DNA from: Rhexocercosporidium sp. MPI-PUGE-AT-0058 | Taxonomy: Eukaryota; Ascomycota; Leotiomycetes; Helotiales | NCBI GenBank assembly: GCA_020746875.1 | Contig: JAGTJL010000001.1 | Location: 3,596,001-3,660,000, forward strand | Direction of reading: 5' to 3' | DNA: 64,000 nucleotides | Part shown: positions 21,558 to 33,051 of the stretch, one piece after another | How positions within the stretch are numbered: position 1 is the first letter of the stretch | Layout of the letters: every line of letters starts with the position of its first letter | Made by a program: the position numbers and the translations under genes | Notes under the pieces: model-generated | Database searches by the model: none | What the model was told of the DNA's origin: nothing | Seen by the model: only the letters and a program-made list of their open reading frames with translations

Positions 21558-22917
21558 ATGTTCTCCGGGTATTTCATCCCAGACAAGGCACGTCCACCCG
21601 CTCCTCGGCCTCACCTTATCCCCAGCATCTATCTAACCTGTGTGATTGGCGCCCTACTACCACCAGGAAAGGTTCGCGCGTTGTCAGTGATATCTATCTT
21701 GATTTATCTGATTGCTCAGATCCCCAAGTTCACGACAGGAGAGTTGGCACAGGATTCCTTAGGACCAATTCAAGCAACCCTCGTCCTTCTTCATTGGTTG
21801 GACTTTTTCGTGGTCCAGTCACAGGATGAATGGGTTCGCGTGAAAGATGCAGGTATTGTCAGAAAGGACTAGAAGTAACGATTAGGATGGAGCTAGGATT
21901 TGAATACCGCCATGAGAGGCATTGGCTGGAATTGGAAAGTGAAAAATGTCCCAAGTGGCGCGCCCGCGGGGACGCCAGAATGGTAGGCATCCCCCATCGT
22001 GTATGTGCATCAATCAACACCTAATACTGTTCTCGAAGGAAATTAGTTCGAGATGAGCTTTCTAAACCCGTGCTCTCTTGCCTACTTTTTGATATTTCTC
22101 AGTACCCTCTCAGCATGTCCGCATATACAACTGGTAGTCCACCCAATCTCTTTGCGGACACTTGGCATCGTCAGATACTTTTCACCTGGCTACCGGCCAT
22201 AGGAAGCTGCTACGCGTTGAAGATGCAGTATTCTCTGTTTGCTACGGAGACCGTTGCAGCTGAATTCTACAGGGCAGAAGACTGGCCACCGATTATGGGG
22301 AAATTGGCAGATGTGTCTACCGTTCGTGATCTTGGGGGAAGTTCTGGCATCAGCTCATTCGTCGAGTCAGTACTGCCATCACATAACAAGCAAAGGATGC
22401 ACGCTGATTGCAATTCCAGAAATTAAAAATCCTCTTCAGGATTCTGAAGACTTACGTACCTATTCGAAAAGGCACACTGACTTCGCGTTATTCTCAAATC
22501 TACTTGGCATTCATCGCATCAGGCTTATTACATCACCTGGGGGCTCTAAATTTGCCGTCAAGTAGCAGCCGGAATAACTGGAAACAACTCGCATATTTCT
22601 TCATGCAACCAGTCGCAATTACCGTTGAGGATATCATCATCCATTTCGGTCACAAAGCAGGTATCAAGAAGTCATGTAGGTGAACATTCCTTTCCATTTC
22701 ACTCAGCAAGATACTGATGTTTTGGATTTTGCAGGGAAGACAAAGAGAGTTGGAGCTATCTGGACTTTTTGTTTGGTTCACTTTTAGCCCGCGGTACATG
22801 GTTTCATATCACTTTGATGCGCTCATCTTTGAGAAGCCGATTGTACCCAGTCTCATCCGTGGTGTGCTGAGTATGGCAGGTGGTACTTCTAGAGTATCTG
22901 ATCTGCGCGAGCTCTGA
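21558..22917 (+). pseudogene. Wax-synthase-like membrane O-acyltransferase, frameshifted
   Basis: Five exons are recognisable: 21558-21839, 21897-21982, 22039-22365, 22420-22675, 22735-22917. Family signatures are GIGWNWKVKNVPSG, FWHQLIRR (the acyltransferase active-site region) and AITVEDIIIHFGHKAG, with several membrane helices (IYLTCVIGALLPPG, IYLAFIASGLLHHLGAL). Wax-synthase-domain proteins transfer acyl groups to alcohols and often act as acetyltransferases in terpenoid or polyketide pathways. Two single-base changes break the frame. Near 22331 one base is missing between VRDL and GKFWHQL. Near 22761-22768 one base too many lies in a T run within WTF/VWFTFSPRY. All other junctions keep phase, so the gene decayed recently or carries two sequence errors. 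The neighbouring GMC gene is intact. Confidence 0.7.
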
Positions 22918-23702
22918 CAAGCTTGCTTGAATTATCGGGATCGGCCCCTCTCTTGCTAGATTTCTAATTAGTCAATAGAACCCCCCTTCACCCATTAGTC
23001 CCAACTCGTACCACTCACTACTGGCTCAAAAGTGTCGAATGCGAGTTCGCACTTGGCCGAGGAGCTACCAAATCAGCAGCTGTTCCCTCTAAGGGCTTTG
23101 TTTGTTTACTGTAGAAGCTGCTGCTTCGAAGTGAAACAAAGTACCGTATTCAAAGACTAGCTTCCCCTTCCGTCCTTACGAAATCTCTTCCGAGCGAGCG
23201 ATTGATGACCTTCCGAGACAAAGGTCGTATTCCGCGATCAACTCATGAGGCTCTCCGAGGAAAGATCCCCCGCATGTGAACCCACCTTTTTATGGAGGGG
23301 TGCGGGGTACTGCATTGCATTTGCTTGGTGGGGGACCTTTCCCAACGAAGTAGAGCGAGATCCGCTCCTCCTTTCACAATCGGGTCTGAAGGTACCTGAA
23401 GCCACTTGTACTGTGCAGCAGGGCGGAAGAGCTGCGCATCTAATGGAGGTGCCGCCACAAGGATGCGGAAAGTTGCCATACGTGCATGCTAGTTATTTGG
23501 AGAGTTGACCGGGCTGACTATCGATTGCATGCTCTATTTAATTGATCACCCCTTTCGTGCATGAAGCCGATCAGATAAAATAAGACCAAGAACACTCCTC
23601 CTTGGTGCCCCCCGAAAATCCCTCGCAAACTTGTTTGTCATCCTCCAGGGAACTTCGGAACGATTTCTGGCAAACGGAGTAAGAGCACCCCTTGATACAG
23701 CC
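22918..23702. promoter_or_regulatory. Intergenic: upstream region of the GMC oxidoreductase
   Basis: No coding frame is supported. The segment must contain the GMC promoter. No clear TATA or operator could be assigned by eye. Confidence 0.4.
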
Positions 23703-25844
23703 ATGGCTAGCTCAATTACATTAGAGCCCGAGGGCTCTACCTACGACTACATTGTCTGTGGGTGAGTTCGAAATGCCTTTTATTCTTGGGCAAAGTCTAA
23801 TCAATCTGAAAGAGGTGGCACGTCAGGGAGTGTTTTGGCAGCCCGACTTGCCGAGGATCCAAACACGTCTGTTCTCGTCATCGAAGCTGGCCAGCATAAT
23901 TCTCTGCTAGAGAACACTGTTATGGTGGGAGGGTGGTAATTTGACACCTCAACCCTTCGAGAATCTTCCCACTCCGCTCACACCCAGCAGGTCTCAAAAT
24001 TTTGACACAGAAGCGGACTGGAATATCGTCACAGAACCAAGCCCTGGAGCCAATGGACGACAAGTCAAAGCCAGCCGTGGGAAGTTCTTGGGTGGAAGCT
24101 CTGGAGTTAATGGGACGCTTTGCATTCGAGGCACACCTCAGGACTACGATGACTGGAACATGCCTGGATGGAGTGGGAATGAGGTTTTTGGTTACATGAA
24201 GAAGGTACAGTTATTCATTAGAGTATATGCCTTGAAATTGTACTGAAAATTCTACAGGCGGAGAATTTCCACGGTAAAAATTGGTTCAAGGCCGACGAGA
24301 ATGCACATGGGCATGATGGCCCGCTCGATATTGAACCACATGATCTCGTAAGTCATGAGGAAATTCTTTCACGTCCTCTGCTCACTTAAGTAGGCCCCAA
24401 TTTCAAACATGATACTCGAATCAATGCAGGATCGAGGGCTGGCCTTGCAGGACGACATGTTTACAACAGGTGACAACCCACATGGGTGTGGGCATGCCCC
24501 AAGAACTGTCTACAAAGGCGACCGAACAACTGCTGCCAACTACTTTGTTCATAAGGGACCTAATCTATCAATCAAGACAAACACAACAGTCGACAAGGTC
24601 ATCCTAGAAGGAGAAGGATCGGATCTTCGTGCTTCAGCTGTCAGAATCGTCGAGAAAGATGGATCGATACAAGAGATCAAAGCAGAAAAGGAGGTCATCA
24701 TTTCCGGCGGTGCCTACTGCTCTCCTACAGTTCTCATGCGATCTGGTATTGGTGCCAAGTCTGAGCTTGCGCAGCACAAGATTGAGTGCAAAGTCGACCT
24801 TCCTGGAGTGGGGAAAAATCTCATGGACCATTTGGTGAGAGAAAATCCAGACTGAAGATTTGCTCTTTGTTAGATACTGATACGGATACTGTTCAGATTG
24901 TTTTCATTTTCTACTCCACAAAACAGCAAAACATCACCAACGACTACCTTCTTTACAAGCCAGACGCCCTTGGTAAAGCATACCGTCAATGGAAGGAAGA
25001 AAAACGAGGTCCTTTATCAACTTTCCCATTTGGAGCATTTGGTTACGCAAGACTCGACGAGCGACTAGAGTCCGAACCACTCTGGCAATCGGCTCCACGA
25101 AAAGAAGGACGAGATCCCATGGGACTGACCCCATCTCAGCCCAACATCGAATTCTTCAGCACAGAGTGCTATGGTGGTCCCAAACAATACGATCAGTACC
25201 CCGATGGAGAAAAGACGCACGCCTTCTCGCTTATTGCAGAGCTCTTCTCGCCAAAATCTCGAGGCTCAGTTACTCTGAAATCGACCGACCCTATGGATAA
25301 CCCTATTGTCGACCATAATTACTTATCTGAAGATTTGGATATTCTGGTTCTTAGCGAGGCCTGCAAGTTCGCGAATGAGATCGTCACGCAAGGCAAAGGC
25401 ACCAAAGCAATTGTGGATGGTAGCTGGCCCGCTGATCTGACTCACCACAAGCACACGAAGAGAGAGGACTGGGTTCCATACGTGAAGGATAACGCCACCA
25501 CTTGTAAGCTCTCATAATCCATATAAGAATCGGCTTTTGACTTTGTAGGCTACCATCCAGGAGGGACCTGCAAGATGGGTACCAGCGATGACCCCATGGC
25601 TGTTCTTGACGCAGAACTCCGTGTCAGAGGAGTGAAAGGGCTTCGAGTTGCAGACACCAGTGTTATGCCGCTTCTGAATCAGGGTCATACACAGATGCCC
25701 GCGTACGCCATCGGTGAAAAGGCTGCCGATCTAATCAAAGGAACTTTCTTGCCGTTGAATGAGCAGGCTTCTGGGGATATCAAGATGAAGGATGATACTA
25801 GCAATAGGTCGTCGAACAGTAACGGGACTTCGGTCTTGAATTGA
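23703..25844 (+). CDS. GMC-family FAD-dependent oxidoreductase (choline dehydrogenase-like)
   Basis: Seven exons: 23703-23761, 23813-23935, 23991-24204, 24258-24347, 24394-24834, 24897-25503, 25549-25844. The sum is 1830 nt, 609 aa, intact. It oxidises an alcohol substrate with FAD; the substrate cannot be told from sequence. The N-terminal FAD-binding fold is YDYIVCGGGTSGSVLAARL with the ribose-binding acidic residue in VLVIEAG. The GMC signature 1 region reads GKFLGGSSGVNGTLCIRGT. The C-terminal active site is YHPGGTCKMG (catalytic His) and NQGHTQMPAYAIGE, which has a His where many relatives have Asn. There is no signal peptide, so it is probably cytosolic or peroxisomal. It lies between two broken genes of plausible secondary metabolism. 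Confidence 0.92.
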
Positions 25845-26790
25845 TTGTTAGTGGGAATATTCTGGGTGTAAACGTTCGTAAGAAATGGAACGGGCGGCAC
25901 TGCTAATTGAATCTCGGAAATGAGATGCTTCATTCCGCAGATATCCCATCAAATTATTATTCCACACAAAACATCCAAGAGCGGTCCCGTTCCCCAGTCA
26001 TGAAGCTGTCCCTGTCCAACGGAATACCTCAACAATTCCGATCAGGGCGTGAGGTGACGATTCGCCCAATTTTGATTTGTTCACCGAAAGACTAAAAGCT
26101 TATACCATTCTACAGTATCTCGGACTCTATACTCGTAGTATAATTATAGCGCCTTGCATAGTGTTCGATCATGCTCGCTTAACCCTGCCCTGAATTTCTG
26201 GTCAGCGTCCTAGATCAACAAAACATCAGCTAGTCAAGGATCATCTCGTTGTTGCACCAAAATTAATATACAATCACTATATCACTATAGGATTTGATGC
26301 TTTTATCCTCGTGATATACCAATACAATTACTGTTCTCTTAAGACCTGCATACAACCCATGCCTCATACAATGAGGAAATGATGTGGAGTTAGATCACTC
26401 CTTAATTGTTTTTGGGAAAATTCTTGATTTCTTACCGCGTAACCTCGCATTTTCTCTCCATCTGCAAGCGCCCACTCAAAATCAATCAAGATCAACGATC
26501 GAACAACGGGCTTTGAAATCACAAACCCAGATCCACACGCAAAGAGCCTGTCAGCAATCGCATTTACCCTCCCGTGACTTTTCTTTTCGGGACGTACAAA
26601 CGCTGTTCAACACCCCGCGGTTGCACATCGTAGGTCACACCATTTAATTTCGCGCCGAAATCAAACATCCTTTAGAATTTAGCCAACTTTCGGGGGGCTA
26701 AGTATGTCATTGTCATCGCCTACGAGAAGTGCATCAACTATACTTGGAATCTGCTCACATCGTCTCAAACCTCTCTACCTGATGGGCCCT
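25845..26790. other. Intergenic region
   Basis: This is the 3' flank of the GMC gene and the upstream region of the sulfotransferase-like pseudogene. It is AT-rich around 26100-26340. No gene is seen. Confidence 0.5.
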
Positions 26791-27697
26791 CTCAAAAAAT
26801 TTGGCGCAAGCTAATCATAGTCGCACAGGAACTCTCAGTCTCTGCGAAGCTTTAGATTTGTTATGTTATGATCAATCCGATCCGAATCTTCTCAGGCGTC
26901 GGATTATCTTGAAGGCTTTGCTAACCTTTCGAAGATTTAGATTGCTATACTATCATATGGAAAAGTTCATTCTCGATCCTACCCAAGATGCATCCGTCTT
27001 TCAAAGCATATGACGACGGCTATAAACCCGGCTGGGATGAAGTTTTCAAGAATTATGATGCAGCAGTCGATTTGAGCGGCGATAGCCTTCTAATTAATAC
27101 ACCTTGATTTATTGACGATTTCCTGCGCTCTCCTATTTGAGTCTTTCGTAGGTAAATTGAGAAATGTTACTGATACCCAAACTAACTAGTGCCCAGCCGC
27201 AGATTTTTGGGAAGACATCCGGCACAGATACCCTGACGCGAAAATCATCTTGACAGTCCGTGCGACCCAGAAGAATGGTACAGATCAGTGGGAATGATGA
27301 TTCAAGGCTGGCTCATGGCTCCCGAGGAGAAGTGGCCAGAGAGAATTCAAAGGATGAGGTTGACGGCAAGGTCCATGACCAAGCAGGGTGTCCTGCTGAA
27401 TTACCAGGATAAGTATGTGACGATTCAGCAGTTCGTGGGTCATATTGAGTATGTGAAAAGGTTGTTCGGAAGTGAAAGCTTCTTATTCTTGGGCTGGGGA
27501 GGACTGGGATCCACTGTGTCGTTTTCTGGGTTTACCTGTACCGAAGGATACTCCGTACGCCTTCGCCAATCGAGGCGTGAAATTTGGGAGGAAAATATTC
27601 GAAGTCAGGGACATTCTGTTAAGTCAGCCAGGTCAGCATGAAATGCCTGAAGAGGCAAAGCCGAGGACCGAACAGGTTAGTAGGGTTAAGAGCTAGT
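26791..27697 (+). pseudogene. Sulfotransferase-like (P-loop) pseudogene
   Basis: Pieces of one protein are spread over three frames. They include a degraded P-loop start (NHSRTGTLSLCEALDLL where relatives have GxGRTGT), then YYHMEKFILDPTQDASVF, GYKPGWDEVFKNYDAAVDL, PAADFWEDIRHRYPDAKIIL, EEWYRSVGMMIQGWL, and DWDPLCRFLGLPVPKDTP. These match the order seen in the fungal Sulfotransfer_4-type family. Frames change near 27005 (one base), near 27263-27266 (VR to DPEEWY), and more than once between 27470 and 27500. An intron or deletion falls near 27110-27190. At least three frameshifts make function unlikely. Confidence 0.7.
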
Positions 27698-29499
27698 AGG
27701 TGTTCGACCCAGTCATGTCGTGTTCGACGAATCAGTCAATTTCTCGGTCTATGTAAATTATTCAAGGCTATCTAGACTGAGCTCATCCAACGTCGCTCGA
27801 TTTTGTTTTGAACACATCAATTCGGATCTAATCTAAAAAAAATTTACGAGAGATAATGTGATTTTGAAACGCTAGCAACTGTATCGGCTGCAAATGGCAT
27901 CCTTTGTTAGCGTTATCAATAGTGATGGTTGTAACAACTCAACGGGAGACTTCGGGATATCAAGTGAGGGTCCCTCTTCAATTTCGAAGTTTTCACCCAT
28001 TCAGCTAGTGCCTACGCGCCCAATCTCTTTGAAGGCCGTAGGAGAAATTCGGGTAAAAGTACGGACCTCTTCATAGTGTTAGCTCATCATGACAAATGAT
28101 GGGGTTGGTTCAATATTTGGCTACATGATGTCTGTTCTTCTTGCTACGGTTGGATTGCTAGCCCTTCGCAGTATCTTATTGGATCTGTTCAATGTGAAAC
28201 GAACATTTTTTTTGCTGAGATTATGTTCAATTCATTTTTCATATTAGCTTTAGCGTCGTGCAGCGATTTAGTTAGAATATATTTTCAATATAATTCCGGG
28301 GCAGTTCCAAGAGACTAACTTATCCTAGCTCGACCGCAGGACCACTAATAACATAGAACGATCAAATTAAAAATAGCTTTTGAGGTTTTGAGATCAGAAT
28401 TAGACTCGAGGATAGTATTTTTCTGTAGTCTAGCACAAGCATAAAGCTGAGGTCCTAACAGTCGTGTATAGGATAGCAGTTCACGGGAAATCGATCTCTC
28501 TCTTCAAGCTGGACACAATAGACGTAGAGCACCACATGATACCTAGCATCGGCCTTTTCAATATTTCTAGCTAGGTTGACAAAAACAAGGTCAACTCGGA
28601 CCCTTTCTATGCTTTCCGCAGAATAGCCAGAACCCTTGCACCAGGCAAGCATATTACTGTTGACTTCGATATGAAGAAGCATGAATGGCGCGCAATAGAA
28701 TCCTCAGATGCCAGCCTGTTTATTCCAATCGGCAATGTTAGAAACCATATCGGCTTACTCGTTAAAAACGGCAGCTGGAGCGAAATAACCGAGAAGAACC
28801 CCCATGTGCGTGTTCCCAAACTGGACCTGCAGATTCCATACATGCAGTACATAACAAGAAATTCCAAACCCAATCAATGTTGCAGGTATGGATGAAGGCG
28901 AGATACCACAACAGGGCGAACCCCGTCAGAGTTCAAGGGTTGGGCTTAATACTCTGATGCAGACTGCTAGTTTTGGGCATAATCTCCACGGCTTGGAGGT
29001 TTGCGCTCGACGAGAGCCGTATGAGATTGTTGATCAGAATAAGGAGGTGGAATTAAGAGTAGAGTTGGGCGAATATGTCCTTGTGCCTCTTTGCCTCTAC
29101 GCTTTTTTTGCGAAAGAAGATGCAGGCTGACGGTCAGTACAAACAAGCATGCCGCATTGATTCCATAGGATAGGCTTGCGCTTCGGAGTTTGCAGCTCTA
29201 CTTTCGCTACCTCACTGACCATTCCGTTGGCGCATACAATTTTTTTTTCTTTCTCTCTGTAATGGTGGATCCAGTTCCTTCGAAAGTTTGGTGATGGGCA
29301 GCATCGTCGTAGAAAGCATGTAAACATTGCCTGATGCAAGCGAGGAGCTGAAAAGGGGAGAAGACGGGTCTCGACCATCCTTGCTCGAGGCTGATACTGT
29401 ATTGTATCATCTATCGGTGGCTGTGCAACATTCCATCTCGAGTCGGCAAGCTTCAGTCAACTACAACTCCTCAATAGCCATTGAACATATCATACAACC
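27698..29499. other. Intergenic or decayed region
   Basis: AT content rises around 28080-28460. One coding-like frame is listed separately (28577-28895). Other frames are short and lack recognisable features. Confidence 0.4.
28577..28895 (+). other. Coding-like ORF fragment of unknown origin
   Basis: This frame is open for 106 codons and begins just after a TAG that could be part of a splice acceptor. It reads VDKNKVNSDPFYAFRRIART and later HVRVPKLDLQIPYMQYITR. Composition looks protein-like, but I recognise no family and could not connect it to flanking exons. It may be the remnant of a lost gene. Confidence 0.25.
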
Positions 29500-30384
29500 A
29501 TGTTTTTAGATGCAGCAATCGCGCCATGGGCTTCTCTCGTATCATTGACTGCTCTCATATGTAGAGTGATAGCGCCACCAGCTCAGCAGGACCCCCTGCC
29601 AGACGAAGCTTCCACCGCCAGCCTCGCCAGCCAACCCTTTCCCTTCCTCGCTCTTCCACTCGAAATCCGTCTTCAAATCCTCCGCTACCTATGCCCGAAC
29701 AACGACTGCAACATTCTTTGCCAGACCCCCAGGACTCTGCGCACTGACGGCTACCTCTGCAGCACTGCCATCTTCCTAATCAATCGGCAAATCTACACTG
29801 AAGTCCGTGACGAGTGGTACGGCCATGTTTATTACAGAGCCCGCATACATCCTACGGGGTTTCATATCCATGGATATGTCTCAAGTCTGTACAGGGAGCC
29901 ACCAAAGACGTTGGGCTATGTAAGGTGTCTCGATCTAGAGATACAGCTGAAGACTCCAGGGTGGATGGACTGGAACACAGACAGGAAAGAACCCATGGGA
30001 CTATACCGTTGCAAGGAATTCCTGGACAAGTGCGTGCGAGATGGACGAATGGATAAAGTACGGAAGTTAAGGCTAGGATTTGGTGTTTCGATTGTCTGCT
30101 TTGAGTATTACAGGGACAGGACCAGGGAGTTGAGAGGAGACTTGGAGCGGGAGATGAAGGGGTTGCGCAAGTTGAGGGGATTGACGAAGGTGCAGTTCAC
30201 AGGTATTGCGCAAGGCTATGGATACCATGGGACGCTTCCTAGTAGAATCCTAGGGAGTTCTGGGAAAGCCACATTGCAGGCCATGAACGAGATTATGGAG
30301 GACTTTGTGCAGGCTTTGGTCGCGGAACTTCGACGGGCAGATGGTGGTCAAACGAGCTTGATATGCTCCAGACATGATACATAG
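29500..30384 (+). CDS. 2EXR / F-box-like domain protein
   Basis: A single exon of 294 aa. Residues about 46-66 read FPFLALPLEIRLQILRYLCP, the motif of the fungal 2EXR and F-box-like families (substrate adaptors or orphan expansions). It is followed by the usual INRQIYTEVRDEWYGHVYYR, with a conserved pattern of old-leaf residues for this family. The N-terminal 25 residues are hydrophobic (LVSLTALICRVIA) and may be an anchor or a misplaced start. No partner gene is evident. The role is unknown; such proteins are numerous in ascomycetes. Confidence 0.72.
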   Translation: MFLDAAIAPWASLVSLTALICRVIAPPAQQDPLPDEASTASLASQPFPFLALPLEIRLQILRYLCPNNDCNILCQTPRTLRTDGYLCSTAIFLINRQIYTEVRDEWYGHVYYRARIHPTGFHIHGYVSSLYREPPKTLGYVRCLDLEIQLKTPGWMDWNTDRKEPMGLYRCKEFLDKCVRDGRMDKVRKLRLGFGVSIVCFEYYRDRTRELRGDLEREMKGLRKLRGLTKVQFTGIAQGYGYHGTLPSRILGSSGKATLQAMNEIMEDFVQALVAELRRADGGQTSLICSRHDT

Positions 30385-30894
30385 GCACCATAGCAGGATA
30401 TGGATATTCCATCACTGCATGCACTCCCGCGCTCGGCTGGGCCAAAGCATCCTTCGACATAATTGAGCCCGTATTCCTGATGGAGATAACAAGGAACGAT
30501 GCGTTCACAAGACAAGAAGAACGCTCATATGAGCCTTTTACTAGGTTCATTGCGTCATACTCAACTCAGCGCCTCTGTTGACATCTCGGCCGAGAGCTCG
30601 AGAGAAGACAACGCAGCTTCCAGCAAAACATGCCTCCACCCTCTTCCCCACCAAAGGTTGTCCAGAAGTACCATTAGGGTTGCGTGAGATGTTGGTTCAT
30701 CATATCAGGTGCTGCGCCATTGGTAGTTAATATATTCTGCTGACACACAAATCATACCGAGTACCAGCTCGACGTTTGCCCGCAGGGTAGTACCTGCCGT
30801 AGCACCCGAAAACCATTCCGATAACTTAAAAAGCTGGCCATTGTCGATTCCAAAAGATGGACCTAGTTGCTAGCGATAGAAGTCATTGTCTCAC
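30385..30894. promoter_or_regulatory. Intergenic: upstream of the HET gene
   Basis: About 510 bp lie between two same-strand single-exon genes. No other gene is seen. Confidence 0.4.
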
Positions 30895-33051
30895 ATGGCT
30901 CCCAGGTGGCTCTCGAAGGTGTTCTGGCAGAAAACTGGATCTCTCCGACTGACAAGTGACAAGCTCTGCTCTACATGCTCCAACTTAAACTTCTCGGCTT
31001 TGTTCGAGACTTCACACCAGGAGCCTGGGAAGTGGACCGCCCGAATACCTCTCAAATGCGTATTGAAGAACTCCAAGTGTCCGTTCTGCAGGCTTGTCTT
31101 GCAGACTATTCTGGCATCGACAGGCGGATACGCTAGACGAGCGTCTCTCGACCTCTTTTCTGACGACCAGGATCAAGTTTGCCTGGAAAGAGAAGGAGAT
31201 GAGTACTGGCACGACGAAAGGATGGGCGTCAGATTTTACGTGCCACGACTTGCAATTCGGGATTGCGGGAATAACAAAATCTACATTCATGCACTTCGGA
31301 CTTCTGGCGCGGACTCTGGTGCATTTCTCTCTGCCAACTTCTTGAGAGGCCGTCGCATTGATGCTCTACTCGATGGGCAACTAGTCAAGTCTTGGGTACA
31401 GGACTGTGAGCGGGTTCATGGTGCAAGTTGTCGTTCTGGCGCTTGGAACTTGGAGAACGCATCGCATAGATTCTGTCTGAGGCTCATCGATGTCGAGGAT
31501 AAGTGCGTAGTGACAGACAAAAGCTTCACCTACGCTGCTCTGAGCTATGTCCGAGGAGAGCCAGAATCCACTCAGCTGTTGCTTGATAAAAGTACCAGCA
31601 AGCGATTGTTCGAAAAGGGGGGTGTGTCAGATCAACACTCGGATATCCCATCAACGATTGAGGATGCTATGGACCTCTGCAAGCTTATTGGATACCGTTA
31701 TCTTTGGGTTCACGCCCTTTGCATAGTACAGGATGATACCAACGAAGGAGCGACACATGCTACCAACATCCATCGAATTTACGAGCGAGCCGCTCTGACG
31801 ATCGTTTGCGCCAGAGGCGCGGATTCCTGGGCAGGACTACCTGGAATTTGCCAGAGGGACACTCAGCAACATGTTGAGACGGTTCAAGGGCTTCGAATGT
31901 CCAACGCTCTTTGCGAATTTGACTCAGCGATCGCTTCTTCCGTTTGGAACACCCGTGCTTCGACTTTACAAGAGAAGCTATTCTCCAAGCGCTTGCTGTA
32001 CTTTACAGATGACCAGGTCTTCTTTGAGTGTGGACAGGCGCAGTGGCAGGAAGACAGAGTTTTCGAGGTAGATCCTGATGTAAGGATATCAAGAAAAATC
32101 TCCAAATGCAGCCAAGCAGAACCACGAAAACATTGTAAGCCATCGCTGTGTGTCCCAAACGATTGGCCATTCGGCGATAACTTCCATCTTACCATGTTTC
32201 ACGACCTGCTTGACATCTTTGTCAAGAGGAAATTGGATGAGCCCGGCGAGATTCTACGCTTATTCTCGGGCATTTCATCCAAGTTTTCGGAGATCTGGGA
32301 CTGCGAGTTCTTCTGGGGTCTGCCCATCAAGTTCTTTGACAACGAGCTCATGTTTCAAAACATTCCTGGAGGAATCCGTCGCCGTCGAGACGGATTTCCT
32401 AGCTGGTCTTGGGCGGGATGGCAAAACCCGGACCGATGCAGCAATGAGAGACATATGGTATACCATGAATGGAACTGGAATTTCTTCAACGCCAACAGCT
32501 GGTTTCGGATCCTGAATGACCGATATGTTAGACTTGGGAATACTGGAGTCCACGCTCAAGAAGAGGTGTTCGAAGATGCTGGAGCTGGAAGAACACTTGA
32601 AGTCTTTCTATCAAAGCCTAGGGACAACATCGAACAATCCTTGCTTCCATTGTTACCTTTGACTCTTACCGGGCCAGAGAAGGAGAGGCTCTTGGTAATT
32701 CAAACCCACACAGGTTTCCTGGACATGGCCTGCCCAGACGACAGCTCATACCACGACCTTCGATGTCGTGGGTGCGTAGCTTTCGGCCCAGATCGGCTGG
32801 CTAAACCAGTCACAGCTATTCACAGCATAATTCTGGGCAGGGACTTAAGGAGAGGCCAGATGGAATTCATGCTACTTGGTCATGTCAGCTATGTGGATGG
32901 CGCAGAGAGTGGCGACGAAGAAGTAATATTGATGGCGATCAAGACTGATGGGAGAGGAATCTCTCAGCGCGTTGATATGCCAAGAAAGCCTGTCTTGAAA
33001 TCTAGATGGGACGCTTGCAAGCCGTTGGTAAGACCGGTCTTTCTTATGTGA
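30895..33051 (+). CDS. HET-domain (heterokaryon incompatibility-type) protein
   Basis: A single exon of 718 aa from the ATG at 30895; the upstream in-frame TTG at 30886 is not used as start. The HET domain spans roughly 210-360. Its blocks are YAALSYVRG (about 213-221), YRYLWVHALCIVQDD (about 267-281) and, downstream, WNTRASTLQEKLFSKRLLYF. An N-terminal cysteine region (CSTCSNLNF, CPFCRLVL) is typical of this group. HET proteins trigger cell death after non-self contact. Two residues that are nearly invariant in the family differ: the Trp of SYxWG is Arg and the Asp of WVDAxCI is His. The gene may be drifting or specialised. Near the C-terminus there is a long tail without a known domain. Confidence 0.88.
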   Translation: MAPRWLSKVFWQKTGSLRLTSDKLCSTCSNLNFSALFETSHQEPGKWTARIPLKCVLKNSKCPFCRLVLQTILASTGGYARRASLDLFSDDQDQVCLEREGDEYWHDERMGVRFYVPRLAIRDCGNNKIYIHALRTSGADSGAFLSANFLRGRRIDALLDGQLVKSWVQDCERVHGASCRSGAWNLENASHRFCLRLIDVEDKCVVTDKSFTYAALSYVRGEPESTQLLLDKSTSKRLFEKGGVSDQHSDIPSTIEDAMDLCKLIGYRYLWVHALCIVQDDTNEGATHATNIHRIYERAALTIVCARGADSWAGLPGICQRDTQQHVETVQGLRMSNALCEFDSAIASSVWNTRASTLQEKLFSKRLLYFTDDQVFFECGQAQWQEDRVFEVDPDVRISRKISKCSQAEPRKHCKPSLCVPNDWPFGDNFHLTMFHDLLDIFVKRKLDEPGEILRLFSGISSKFSEIWDCEFFWGLPIKFFDNELMFQNIPGGIRRRRDGFPSWSWAGWQNPDRCSNERHMVYHEWNWNFFNANSWFRILNDRYVRLGNTGVHAQEEVFEDAGAGRTLEVFLSKPRDNIEQSLLPLLPLTLTGPEKERLLVIQTHTGFLDMACPDDSSYHDLRCRGCVAFGPDRLAKPVTAIHSIILGRDLRRGQMEFMLLGHVSYVDGAESGDEEVILMAIKTDGRGISQRVDMPRKPVLKSRWDACKPLVRPVFLM

